Below are positions 13,955 through 26,560 of a DNA stretch of 64,000 nucleotides, piece after piece (positions within the stretch are counted from its first letter, which is position 1; every line of letters starts with the position of its first letter). Source of the stretch: Archilochus colubris (taxonomy: Eukaryota; Chordata; Aves; Apodiformes; Trochilidae); NCBI GenBank assembly GCA_023079485.1, contig CM041084.1, forward strand, positions 15,404,609-15,468,608. The letters are read 5' to 3'. A program made the position numbers and the translations under genes. Under the pieces are notes generated by a model that made no database searches, had not been told where the DNA came from, and saw nothing but the letters and a program-made list of their open reading frames with translations.

Positions 13955-16900
13955 CCCTTTAAGGCACAGCAAGTCAATGTTTAAGAGGAAAAGAATAAAA
14001 GGAAGGACTATGCTGTGTGAAGAAATTAAAACATCCCTCAGGGTATCTTCAGTGTAGGCAAAGTGTTGCCATTCTCCACCATCCCCATGGGCTCTTCGAT
14101 GAGGTTTCTGGCAGAGGAGGGTCCTCAGCAGGTCCCCTCCCTGTGGGGGGGCCATGGAACCTCAAAGGGGAGAGCAAGAAAATTGAAAAATCAACTAAGA
14201 AGAAGAAACAGGGCTTCAGCCTCAGTCTCAAAAGAAGAGCACAGATTTAGAAATGATGGGAATAGTGCTGCCCCAGAGATGGGATACAACTTCCACTGCC
14301 TTCTGGCTGATGGCAGAGGGAGCTTTTGTGGTTACCTCAGCCCCTTTTCTTATCTTGCTGACTCTAGGGCATTTATTCCCTTGCAGAAAGCAGGATCCCA
14401 CTGCTCCTCCTTCTTCCTCTGCAAGCCTGGAAGGATTGCAATGGCTTCTTTGGGATGCTGGGGAGAAGGGCTCCTTGTGGGGCTGGGACAGCCCTCCCCA
14501 GCTGCACAGCCTCACCCCAGGTATTGCCAAGGAGCCTGGGGAGCATCACCATGATCAGTACTGAGAGTGGGGTGGCAGAAAAGCACCCCAGGGCCCCTCC
14601 GCTATCACATGTACCTGTAAGAGCTCCCCTGCCAACTCGTGGGAGGCAGCTCGACCACCCAAAAGTGCATTGAGAGAAAAAAAATTGTAGTTCGGGGCCA
14701 CATGCTTAGAGAAATGGCCTGACTACAGAAATCCTGAGTTTGAACAACTTACATAAAAAAAATAAGATGTCAGCACAGAGAGAATGCTCTGTGTGAATAC
14801 CATAGGTCTGAATCTCATTTTCTTGGCTGTCCTACCGTTAGGGCAAAGGAGTGAGTTTGTGGCAGGAGCCTGCTTCTCTGTGAACTGCAGCCCTGACCTG
14901 TGCAGAGGGGTAACCTGGAAGAGTAACCACTAATGAGAAAATCAGCAATCCCTGTAGTCAACGAACCAAGGAAGTTATAGATGAGAAAGATCAGTAGAAT
15001 TAGGTCAGCTGGAGCATCCCTGTGTCAGTGCCAGAAAATCTTAAAGCTTAAAAGGCTGGTTTGAAAGCAGGGCAGGCATACACATTTCAACATGCAAAGA
15101 TCCTGTAAGGTGTCTAAGTCACCTCTGAGCTGAGGTTTTGCAGTGACTTTGGTGGCAATCAGGAACTCAGGAGACCCTATTTTGCTGCAAAAACTTATTT
15201 GACTTTGGCAAATCGTATACTCTTATGACTTTTTTTCACTCTTGTCTGTAGAAGGGAGCTCATGTGAGAACCATTTTCAGCACTTTGAGACGCTCCAGTC
15301 TTTCAGTTAGTGTCTACCTAACCTAGGCAGTAGATGCAAACCAGCAGAAACTAGAGCTTTGTGCGAAGTGGGCCTCAGACACTTCTCAAATTCTTTATCT
15401 TTTGGTCTTTAATTAATGTTAACCTTTGATTGCACTAGCAAAGCTCATCTTTGGAAGAAAAACCTTCAGGGATCCTGTTCTCCATAGCCCTGGGGAAGAC
15501 AGTGATAGGAGGTCATGGACACAGGAGATACAAAGGGAATGGGTCAATCACTGTCTCTCCTGTTGTTTCAAGTGTCAGAGGAAGCAGGACTGGGAGTAAA
15601 CCATTTTCCAGCTTGCCAGCTACTTCGTCTCAAAACCCAGTGTTTTCAGGGTTTCCAAGCCTTTTAAATTCAGAAGGCAGCAGACTCTTAATGCTCTTGC
15701 TGTTGTGACACCCTGGTAGCCTGGATAAAAGGCAGCAGGGAGAAGTTTGACAAGGATCAGCTGGACCTATCTGGCACTAAAGTTCAGGAGGGTTTTGCTG
15801 GGGCCCCACAGCAGCCTATTCCAACAATGATCACCCCAACAGGCTTTGAAGAACAAATTCAAAAGCAAGACAGCCCCCAGGTATAGCACAACCCCAAAAA
15901 GATGTGAGGAGGCGCTTTCTTCTCTCCTGATCTCCTGATTTTGATGAACTTCAGATGATTTTACGGATTTTGGTTTGGTTTGTTTTTTTAGCAAATAAGA
16001 TCCCAGGTGCTCTGAGAAATTACAAGGAAAGGAAAGCCTGAATATATTACCCTTCTGTTGCTGCCCTGTTGCATCAGACTCAGAGCCAGCAGCTTCCTTG
16101 CAGGTGTCTAGTACAGGAAGAATTGATGAATGAAGTAACTTGGACGTCCCTCCTGCTTTTTGAAATGTACAGGGTGGCCCTGTATTCCTTATTGGGTGAG
16201 GACACGGTGTTTAGGAGAGGAGATTTGGCCCCTTGCATGAAAAGAACCCAGTAAGATTAGGCCATGCACCCTCCCTCAGACCTAAGTGAGTTGTTCCACA
16301 TGGCCCCTGTCCTGTGAGATGCTAAAGGATACACCAAGCCCAGCCCATGGTTCATGACATCCCTCCAGATGACACTGCCTTGGACCTTCCTTCTTCTACT
16401 GGTTCACAGGGGTTTGCTCACAGGCCTCTTTTGTAAGCTTTCCTTCTAAACTCTCTTCCTTTCCCTTTCCTTTCCTTTTCACCTTCTAACACATCTCCAC
16501 ATGCTAGAAAAGCCTCAGACTGGTGGTGTCTAGGATGATGTTACCCAGGCACAGAGCTGGTAGATGCTTCTGCTGGTGGTAATCCAATGTTCCTCCTTTA
16601 CCAGCACTCTCAGGGGACCCTTTCACCATCTGCTCCCTCTCAGGACAGGTTTCCACACATACCACTGGTGATAATAAGAAACACCAAGGTAGCTCCTGCA
16701 GAAATTATAATTATCCCTTGCAGCTGGGTGATGACTTCAGTACCTTCCCAGTGGGAAACATGTTACTGGTTACTGAAGAGCAGACCTAACAAGTAGCAGA
16801 AATAACATCAGACAAGCCAACATCCTCAGCTGCTGATGGGGAAGGAAGTCCAGATTTCCTTCTGTAGAAAGGAGGAGCCCTATAAAGCCCAGGTATGGTC

Positions 16901-17796
16901 CCAGCTTTTCAGGGACAGCTTCAGAAAAGTATTCATCTGGATGGTTGTGAGAAAATCATCCCCATAGTCCATGCCTTCTCCTGCCCACCTGCTGTGGGGC
17001 TGCCTGCTCAGCACCCACCCCCTGGTGTGTCCCAAAGGACCCTGTGCTGCTGCATCCCACCCACAGGCAGAGCCAGGCAGGAATCCTGAGGTGAGGGATG
17101 CCCTTGGGCACCTCCAGTGAGGACCAATGGCCAGAGGTAATGTTTGAACAAACACATGGTTAGACTTCGAATGGAGGGGGACAAGGCTGGTCTGCCAGAA
17201 GCATCTCTCAGCATTAATCGGTCCAGAACAGCCCAGAAGTGAAAGACATGATGTCTCCATCAAGTAAAAGGAAGGAATTGCTAGACTCAAGCTTGCTGAT
17301 GGGGCAGAAATGTTAGTCACACACCACTCTGGTGCTTACGGGGGAAAAATTCCATTTTTATTTGGATGACAACATCAAAAAGCCCAAAGCAAAAGAAACA
17401 CTTGAAAAGAAACATGTGAGCGTAACAAAACACGCAGGGCTGTTTCTTTCAGATTTTTAACACTCGCCTAACACATATATTTAGATACCTGCCCTACATC
17501 TATTTTGGGTGCCTCCAGTGCTCACACAATAGCAGCTCATCTGCAGGGAAGCCAAGCCAGTGTGCCTGGCCAGGCATGTGCCATGGCTTTCCAGGTCAGG
17601 AGATGCCCAGATGCACCATGCAGCCTCATACAAGGCGTGTGTGGTGACTTCTGCCAGCTCTGTTTTCTATCAGGGAGAGATGACAGCCAGCATGAAGCAT
17701 CCCTGACACCAAAAGGGATCTGGTCACAGAGACATGTGGCTTTAGGCTATGTAGTTGTTTCTGTATTGTATCTAGGGGATCAAGGGGCCAATTGTA

Positions 17797-18545
17797 TGGC
17801 TGGGTCCTGCACTTGGGTCACAAAAACCCCATTCAATGCTGCAGGCTTGTGGAAGAGTGTCCGGAAAGCTGTCCCATGGAAAAGGACCTGGAGGTGTTGG
17901 TTGAGAACCAGCTGATTATTTGTGAGTGGTGTGCCTAAGTGACCAAGAAGGCCAATGATATCCTGGCTTGTATCAGAAGTAGTGTGGGCAGTGGGACAAA
18001 GCAGGTGATCATGCCCTCGTACTCAGCACTGGCAAGGCTGCACCTCAAATGCTTCATTAATTTTTGGACAATTCATTAAAAGGAGGACATTAAGATGCTG
18101 AAGCAAGTCCAGAGAAGGGCAATGAAGCTTGTGAAGGGTCTGGAGAACAAGTCCTATGAGGAACATCTGAGGGAATTGGGATTTTTCAGTCTGGAGAAAA
18201 AGAGGCTGAGGGGAGACCGTATAGCTCTCCATGACCACCTGAAGGGAGATTGTAGTAAGGTGGGTAACCATCTCTTCTCCCGAGTAACTAGAGTAGAACA
18301 AGTGGAAGTGGCCTTGAGTTGTACCAGGAGAGTTTTAAATTGGGTATTAGGAAAATTTTTTTCACTGTCAGGAACTGGGACAGGCTGCCCAGGAAAGTGG
18401 TATAGTCACCATCCTGGGAGGTATTTAAAATATATCTAGATGTGGCATTTAGAGACATGTTTCAGTGATGGACTTGGAAGTGCACTGGGTTAATGTGATT
18501 CAGTGATCCTAAAGGTCTTTTCCAACCAAAATGATTCCACATTTC
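17797..18545 (+). mobile_element. CR1 LINE, 5'-truncated, old copy
   Basis: Begins in the 'gggtcctgcacttgggtcac' region of CR1 and runs to the 3' block ending 'ttttccaaccaaaatgattc'. Decayed RT C-terminus is readable at 18,095-18,439: VQRRAMKLVKGLENKSYEEH and GFFSLEKKRLRGDR. Several frameshifts and small deletions; the octamer tail is gone. Confidence 0.92.
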
Positions 18546-21500
18546 TACAAAAAGCAGGCAGTCTTGTCTGGCTTTATAAACACACTGACCCCCTCGCTGG
18601 GGCTGGCAGGTGCTGGCTGCAACATGCAGGTGTCCTCAGGGCAGGAGAGGCCATGAGGAAGGTCACAGCAGAGGAAAAGGCATTCCCTAGGAGGCTTGGA
18701 GCTGCATGCGAATAGCAGGAGCAAGGCTGCAGCTCTAGGTCCCTTTCTTGTTGAAATTTGGCTTTACTGCCAGACGAGAGGCCCAGGCACAGGGCACATG
18801 GGGAGCTGCAGGTCAGCCCAGCTGCTTTCTCCCATTCGTGGTAGCTTTGCCAGGTGGCTTGGTAGTGTCCTCTGCCCCAGGGGATGGTGCAGGCACCTGC
18901 AAAGCACAGGGCTGCCATCACCAAGCATGGCCTTTGTGGTGATGAAGGTGGGATTACTTCAGGATGCTTTAGTTAACAAAGGAAAAAGAGCAAGAGGAGG
19001 TTTTTCCCTGCTGGGAGGGAGGGTGGGAGGAAGTGTGGAGGGTGACTCACACAATGCCAGCCCAACAATCACAGGAACTTGCTGAAGGAAATGACTAAAA
19101 TAGCCTCACGGGGCAGCTCTGCAGAGCCGGTTTCACATCAATAACCAGGATATAAAAGCTGAACTGCACAAGGTGAGAGAGAGTAAGCAGAGCAAGGGAG
19201 CGAGGACGTTCCATAAGAGGATGATGGAGGGGACAGCTGGCATCCTCCATGGTGAAGAACCCTCCCTGGTGCTGGCTGGAAGGGTGTGCAGCAGTGCTGG
19301 GGGTGCTGGCCTTCCCTGGGCTCCCTAGCACAGGCATCACAGGTCACTTTAGTTCCTGGCGAGCTGGATCTAGGCAAAGGCATTAGCTGTACCAAAAAGC
19401 ACCAAGCAGAGGTTTTCTTCTCCCTCTCCCCTTCTTGGAAACACATGACCAGAGGCAGCTAGATCAGCCAGGCAGTTATATACACCAGGGTGAAAGTAAG
19501 TCCCATGTTGGTAACTGAGAAGAACAGAGCAGCCCCTGCCCCTCCCCTGGCACAGGAGTCAGAGCTGCTGCCCTGAGAGCTCAGGAGAGCCCAGCTCCTC
19601 CTGCTGCCACTTGCCTCAGCCCAGTGCCTTTGTGCAAAGTACACAAGCCTTTGCAGAGTTTATATTAAACTGGTGGCTCTAATAAACAATGTCCCTGCAA
19701 AACAAGCAGAGAAATGTCACCACGTCAGCCTTTGTTTTTGAACAAGGTTCTCCCTGTTGGCTATTGCTGAGATGAATTTGTTTCTTCATCACAGATATTC
19801 CATATATAAAATATATATTTTATTAGCTTTGATCTCTACACATGCAATACTTGAAGCTGGTTCCAAGTTCTGTGCAGTTAAATACTACCACATGTTTCAA
19901 GAGTCCTGTACAGCCTTTTCTATAGTAGCGTAAATCAGAGTAAGAATTTGAACCACTCCTTGCCAAAATAGAGGGTGTGCCTCTTGCCCAAGTTACACTC
20001 TTGATCCCTGCTCTGCTCTCAGTTTGCCTGCAGTGGAGCAGCCTGGTTTATTCACCACTCATTGCATCCCATACAGGAATGCTGCAGCCTTCCAGTGACT
20101 CTGGGAAATGCAGAAGAAATATAACAGCCCAGATCACCAGCAGTCATAAAAGCCTTTCTGATCCTGGTTAATCCTTCAGCATCCTGGTTACATTTGTTTG
20201 TCAAAACACATGAAATCTTGGGAAAAAAATATGAAGGGGGAAAAACAATAGTCTGTAGGATATGCAAGACAGACAGCCTCTGGAAACTCATCCAGACCTT
20301 CCCAATCTCACCATTCCTAAGGCAATTTCAAGAATAGGAATATATCATTCATCACTGTGACAGCCTAGTCCAGACCCTGAGCATCAAATGTCCTTATCTG
20401 TGTGGGGAAATGCACCTTTCAGCGTCTTTAGGTGGAGCTGAAGGAAAGGACTGGTCCAGGCAGCAAAGGTTTGTTGCAGCTGAACATTTCCTCTAGAAAT
20501 CAAGAGTGCAGTAGAGCCCAGTTTGGACCTGTTACTTAAGAACATGTTCCTGAAGGACACATACCAGAGCTGAAAATAAATAGTGTGTTTCCAGGAGGGA
20601 GCAGTTGAAAATCCCACCAGAGCAGGAGTTCTTGGGCAGCCTGGGATGCCAGAAAGATGTGTTAATGTGTGGCTGGGCAGGAGCCCATCCTGTGGCTTTC
20701 TATCTGGTGAGGGCTGGTTCCAAAACTGGTGATGCTTTCCCTGGCCCTCAGCTGCCACAGACAGCGAGAGCACTGGGTGCTGGTGGGTGTTGCCAAACTG
20801 TGTGCCCTGTCTCCACACAGACACCTCCCAGAGCCTGCCTGGCATCAGGGCCTGGGTCTACAGGTGTGGCTGATCTTGAAAATGGAGCAAGACTTTTGGC
20901 AAATCCTCTTTTGCTTTGCACTGGGTGAAGCCCACCTGTTTTGGAAAGTACAGCATGGGTGGGATACCTCACTTCCCTAGAGCAACCACAGAACGCAAAA
21001 CCAAAGAAGGCACCCAAAGAAGCTACCCAAAGTATCTCTAAGTGTTCACCAAAGATTTTGGTTCTGGATGAGCTCAGTTTCCCCCTGTAGCCTCCAAGGG
21101 CTGTCCAGGGGTCAGAGCCCAGTGACCTGGTCCATCGATGCTGGTGCCAGATACAGAAGCAGGACTTCTCTTTCTGGGCTGATGTTGCAGTTGTGCTGCC
21201 CTGCTGCACCCAGAGGGTGACCCAGCAGGATCTCCCAACATTTCTCCAAATCTGTCCCAGTTTGGGGCTGGATACCACCAGTCTGACCTACTGAGAAGCA
21301 GATTTCTTGCAGTCCTCTCCTGCACAGAGGCCTGGAGCACAGAGGAACCTGTCCTTACCATGGATGGATGACAAGAAAACCAAGCACCTGAAAAGATGAG
21401 GAAGACATGGGTTGATTTGGTTTCAGCCTGTGCTGCTCACACACACTGAGGGCTCTTTGGAGCAGCCTAAAAAACCCTCTTGATTAAAAAATAGAGAAAC

Positions 21501-24500
21501 AATTAAGCACTTACTACTGTTTACTTTTGCAATAGGAACAATTGATCATTCTTCCTTCTGACTTGTACCTCTGACCCTAATTTCTCGCTTTGCACAGAGC
21601 CAAGTGTACATAGTTCAGATGGGGGAAGCAGTAGAAGAGATTAAGATTCTGGACTTCAGTTAGAAATATAAATCAGCTTTGAAATAGTCACATTCTTTGA
21701 ACTAACTGAAGGAAATAATCTGTACAAATCAGGCTGTGGCCTCCTGACTAATGGAATTTATCTTTTTGTTGTTGATTTTTCCATGACAGTGGGATCATAT
21801 ATCTGTAAGATGTGAAGAGAAACTTAGAGCAGGGAAAAGAAAGAGGCAACATAAAGGAAGTGTTGTGGCAATGGCTGATGTAGCCAGGCACAGCACCCCT
21901 TGGTGACACACCAGAAGGAAGCTGAAAAGAGGACACTACATGGAGCTCCAGGCTGTAAATGGAACGTGTTGAAACGAGCAAGAGGAGTGAGACCCCATGA
22001 TGCTCCTGCTTCTCTGGGCTATTTATTTTCATGGCTTTATTCTGTATTTTGACGCATTAGTGGTGATACATTTCAAAACACTGTGTTGCTGGAGGGTCTC
22101 CTGGTGCTGGTGATCTCCAAACCCATGATTTTTTAGCTGGTATGAGGGTCCTGGCACCATCCAGGACATTGATTCATCCCAGATTTGGAGGAAAAGGATG
22201 ACCTACCACATCAGCACAAATGGCCCCCATCCTGAGACCTTCCTGGGGCTCCCAGCTGTCTCCAGCATGGAGCTCCCATGCCCAGGGGCTGCAGAGCTGC
22301 TGGCCATGGCTGACCCAGTGTCTCAGCTTGCTTGCCAGCAGACAGTTACTTCACTTCTGTAAAATGGGTAAGAAAAGTAAACTATTTGCTCTGCTTGAAT
22401 GTATATTGAACAGCTGCAGCTTTCCCCCTTTGGCTTGCTATTTCTAACCCAAATAATTTCACTGACATAGTTCATGCTACAGCCCAGCAAAGCAGTTGCA
22501 TCAGCATAACTGAAGTGGACAGTAGGAATGACCACTCTCTCTGCTGGGAGAAAAAAATTCAGCATGAAGCTTCCACTTTATATGTGACAAAGACCAAGAG
22601 AGAGCCCGTAACAGCTTTTGGAATAATAACTTTGTGTGCAAGAGGCAGATGGGGATGAGAATAGAGGGCTGTGTGAGACAAATAACACAATTTCTTTTAC
22701 TCCTTCTACAAAATGAAGTTATAACTTAAATGTCTCAGAACTACAGCAGTGGGAGGGGTATTGCATTGGGCTATAAAATAAATGAAACATCTCATGGAAA
22801 AGAATAACTGATAAATGCCCAGCAATAACAGAACCTCAGCTTCACATTTGTTCTTAAGTAAGTAAAACATCTAAAGCTCCACTCAGCACTTCCCGCTGCC
22901 AAATCTGGATGTGCTGGACCTTATATTAAAACTGTTTTCTCTCTGTAACCAGCTTCTTATGTTTCAAAACACAATGTGCTGTCCTTCACTTTGCTTTCCC
23001 AGTGTCCTTTTGCTTCTCAGTGTCTCACGTGGCTCCAATACAAGATGCTGTTTCACTTAATGCTCTCTCTCCCTATAAAGAGAGAGAGTCATCTCCCTGC
23101 AAACACAGTGCTTGCACAGGTCAGTGTCTTTGAAGACAAGAAAATGGCATCTGTTTTTTTGAAGTCTGGAATACAACCACGTTCCCACTGGCTATGTCAG
23201 TGTGGCTGCCACCCGCTGAGACTGAGGCTTTGTGAACAAACCCCAAAGACACTGAGCAGCCCCTGCTCTGCAGCCAGCACTGACATCACCTGCAGTGGCA
23301 TCTCTCAGCCACGGTGCTGGTGACACTGCCGGGAAGCCTTGGTTCACCTTGCAGCAGCATGTGCCTGGTCTCCAGCCATACCTCCAGCAGCAGGGACAGG
23401 CACAGGAACACCAACATCCTCACAGGGTCCTTCACAGAGTCCCAGGACATGTAGACTCTTTTTATTTCCCAGCTGTCTGCAGGCTCCTAGGTTTTTACTG
23501 CATTTCTGAATGGTTTGTGATTATTTCCCACTGGGCTCCAGATGAATGGTGAATGATGATGAGTGTGATCATGATGTGTACTGCACCACTCAGTAAGTGA
23601 AGGGACTGCATGGATAGACAGTCTGGGAGGGCAGAGCTGGGGGAACGTAAGTTCCTATGGAACAATTTGGCCCTGGTAGCATTTGGAGGGTAACACGGGT
23701 TTGAAGAGAGTGCATCATGATGCAAACCCAGCCTTCCCTGGCTTCTGATCAGGCCAGGTAGCGTGTCCACTCTGACCTTCCTCCACCTCCCCAAAGCAGA
23801 GCAACTAACTGCCACTTCTCCTGGGAGAAATATGTATAAAAATACTGATTTACGTGTCTATGGATCCACACAAATATTTTGCTTTACCAGGCACCTTCCA
23901 AAGTGATTTTTATTTCTCTTCTATGGGAACGAAGATGTTGTGGCCAAAAGCTTCCCAGAACCAGGCTGCAAGAAGCAGCACATACTGCCACATCCCTGCC
24001 CCTACATCTCCAATATCCACAATGTAAAAGGACAGCAGTGGTGCAACTGCCATTGCTCATCAGCATCCCAACAGAGAGAGCCAAAGAACATGGGAATTTA
24101 CTGTAATAATCTCTATCCATTGAGTGTGGTTGCAGAAAGTCAGACGTGATCAGCCTTAGAGCAAAATAGATTGCTGCAGCACTTCTCCTTGGCCACATCA
24201 GTGGCAAAGCAAAGGCTATGTGAGGATTTCTGTCCTCTTCCCCTCTGGAAGTCAGGCTGCAGAGCAGCCCTGAATACCAGGATGGGGCTTTCTTGACAGC
24301 AGCCCTTCCAGGAGCACAGACACTTGCATAGTCAATGTGGTTTCTGCCACACCAGTTTCTGGTGCCCCCTGGGCAGTCTGCATAGCAGGGCAGGTCTTGC
24401 CAGTGGGATTAATCCTTTGGGTGCTGTAGGTATCACTCTTCAGTCATATGCAGATTAGCAGAAAGTGACAGTGTGTAATTAATTTTCTGCTAAATGCAGA

Positions 24501-25694
24501 AAAAAACAAACTTACTGGATGCATTTCATTTTCGAACCAAGCCAAGGTACCTTCTTTCTCTCCAAGTGAGAACTATACATTCTGGAACATGGAATCTAAT
24601 CAAAATCCTTAAAGAAGACTAAAAAAATGACAGGGGCATGGGCTTGAAATCAGAGACCTGCACTTCTAACAATTTAGAGCATTCACTGTGTCCACCATGT
24701 TAACTGTGAACTTTGGTTTAGACATTAGTTTCATGCCAAATGCAACATGTTCTGGGATGGCACACATGATCTGAGTGTGTAGAAACAGGATGGAGATGAA
24801 GACTGGCTCTCTATGTGTCCATGCTTGCTGTTCATGGGTCTCAGGTTTTTTGGGATTGTTTTTGTTTGGTGGTGTTGTTTGTTTCTTTGTTTGGGGTTTT
24901 TTTGTCCTGGTGCACTGGGAAATGTTTTTGTGGATAGAAAACCTTTCCAGTTAGCAGCATCCAAAATCTGACTGTCAGAACTGTGGCTAAAATTATGAAA
25001 GGATCCAGTCTCACTGAAAAAGCTGAAAAGAAAAAAGTGCCAGCATGGGGCAGAGAGGAGGCTGTTGGCACTCAGAGCAGACAGGAAGATAGGGGAGCTG
25101 TCTGAGGCTGGGACAGGTTGCTGGGGTGATGTGGGCTCATGAAGAGAAAAATGGGGAGAGGACCTCATCCTTTCCACCAACTGTCTTGGGGCTCTGCAGA
25201 CAGACAAGCAAAGGCCAGGCCAATATTTCTGAAAAAGCTGCAGTGGTATTTCAATGCACAGAGTGCTCTTCTGCTTGAGGAGGCAAACATAAAAGGCAGA
25301 TGAGCACTTTGGAAAAAAAACCTGTCATTTCAGAGTATGCCTGCTCAGTGGAAGCATGAGCAGCAGCACACATGACAGCAACCACCAGGAGCTCTGCCCT
25401 GCACCTCCCTGGGGCTCATTAGCAGCACCATCACCTCATGCTGGGCTCACTGTGGTGGGACAGGAGGGCTCACATGCCACACTGACCCATCCCAAGCATG
25501 GCTTGGCTGGGGCCAGGGTCCCCAGACCCAGCTGGGAGCAGGGCAGAGGAGCAGCTCAGCATTCCTTGCCCATCTCTGATAGCTGTACAGCTAAAAGCTG
25601 CTCTCGCCTGCCATTAGGACTTTTTAACAACATTAATATTTCAGGAAATATTGCAGTATTCTAAAGTACACCCTGGGTAGCAAGTTAAATTTGT
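18546..25694. other. intergenic sequence, no gene seen
   Basis: About 7 kb; parts are GC-richer (18.6-19.6, 20.6-21.3 and 25.3-25.6 kb) and give open frames of up to 176 codons without recognisable similarity. An AT palindrome-like stretch (atatataaaatatatatttt) lies near 19.80 kb. No RNA gene or CR1 seen. Confidence 0.55.
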
Positions 25695-26560
25695 ACGTTT
25701 AAACAGCACCAGTTCACCTTCTCATGCAAAGATGCAGTGGATCAGTTTAGGGAACATTTAAACAAATTGGACGTACCTAGGCCCATTGGACCTCATGGGA
25801 TGCACTCACAAGTGCTGAGGGCTGGCCAGTCTCATTACCAGTCTTTGAAAGGTTATGGCAATCAGGATTGATTCCTGAAGACTGGAAGAAAGTGAATGTT
25901 CCTCCTTCTTCAGGAAGGCAAGACACGGGGAACTTTGGTGGAGAACACAAATGGTGTTTTGGGCTGCCATACTTTGTCTAAAGTATTGGCAGCAGGTTGA
26001 TATTGATGAGCCTTTCCCTCTACTCAGCACTGGTAAGGTCACAACTGGAGTGTTCTGTCCAGTTCTGGGCTACCCAGTAGAAGAGAGACAGGGACATACC
26101 AGAGAGAGTTCAACAAAGGGTCATGAAGGTGGTCATGGGACTGGAGCATCTCTTAAAGGGGAGGAACCTGAGAAGATGCAACTGTTCAGCCTTGAGAAGA
26201 GCGGGCTCAGAGAGGATCCCACTGTTATGTATAAATGCTTGATGGGAAGGTTTAAGTCAAAGGGAGCCAAGGTCTCTTTAGTGGTGCTCAGTGATGGGAT
26301 GAGAGGCAATGGGCACAAACTGAAATGCAAGAAATTCTATTTACATGCAAAAAGAAACAGCTGAACTGTGAGGATGGTCAAAGACTGGGGTAGGCTGCCC
26401 AGAGAGGTAGCGGATGCTCCATCCTTGGAGACAACATCAGCTGGACATGGTCCTGGCCAACCTGCTCTGCCTTACCCTGCTTTGAGCAAGAGGTTGGACT
26501 GGATGATCTCTAGAATTCCCTGACAACCTCAACAACCCTTATCAGTCTGTGAATTAAACA
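25695..26560 (+). mobile_element. CR1 LINE, internally deleted
   Basis: The left part (25,760-25,930) matches a mid-RT segment: 'cctcatgggatgcactcaca', 'gaagactggaagaaagtgaa'. It then jumps near 25.95 kb to the C-terminal segment ('ctactcagcactggtaaggt', 'cagttctgggctacccagta') and continues to the 3' block ending near 26.55 kb ('gaggttggactggatgatct'). The stretch encoding the palm FADD motif is missing, so this is either an internal deletion or two fragments. The octamer tail is eroded. Confidence 0.88.

Larger units (their letters stand above)
7231..17796. other. intergenic sequence, no gene seen
   Basis: About 10.5 kb with no recognisable exon, RNA gene or mobile element. It holds a T-run of 23 (10,572-10,594), a T-run of 16 (13,929-13,944) and a short ATTGAAT-type repeat near 9,450. 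The longest open frames (222 codons antisense through the T-run at 10.6 kb, 163 codons at 14.1 kb) are low-complexity or similarity-free and were not accepted as genes. Confidence 0.55.

Noticed and set aside
14063..14554. 163-codon plus-strand open frame
   Set aside because: No similarity recognised, overlapping frames on both strands are equally long, and no splice-consistent neighbours.
20748..21278. 176-codon minus-strand open frame
   Set aside because: GC-richer intergenic DNA, no recognisable motif, and overlapped by similar frames on both strands.
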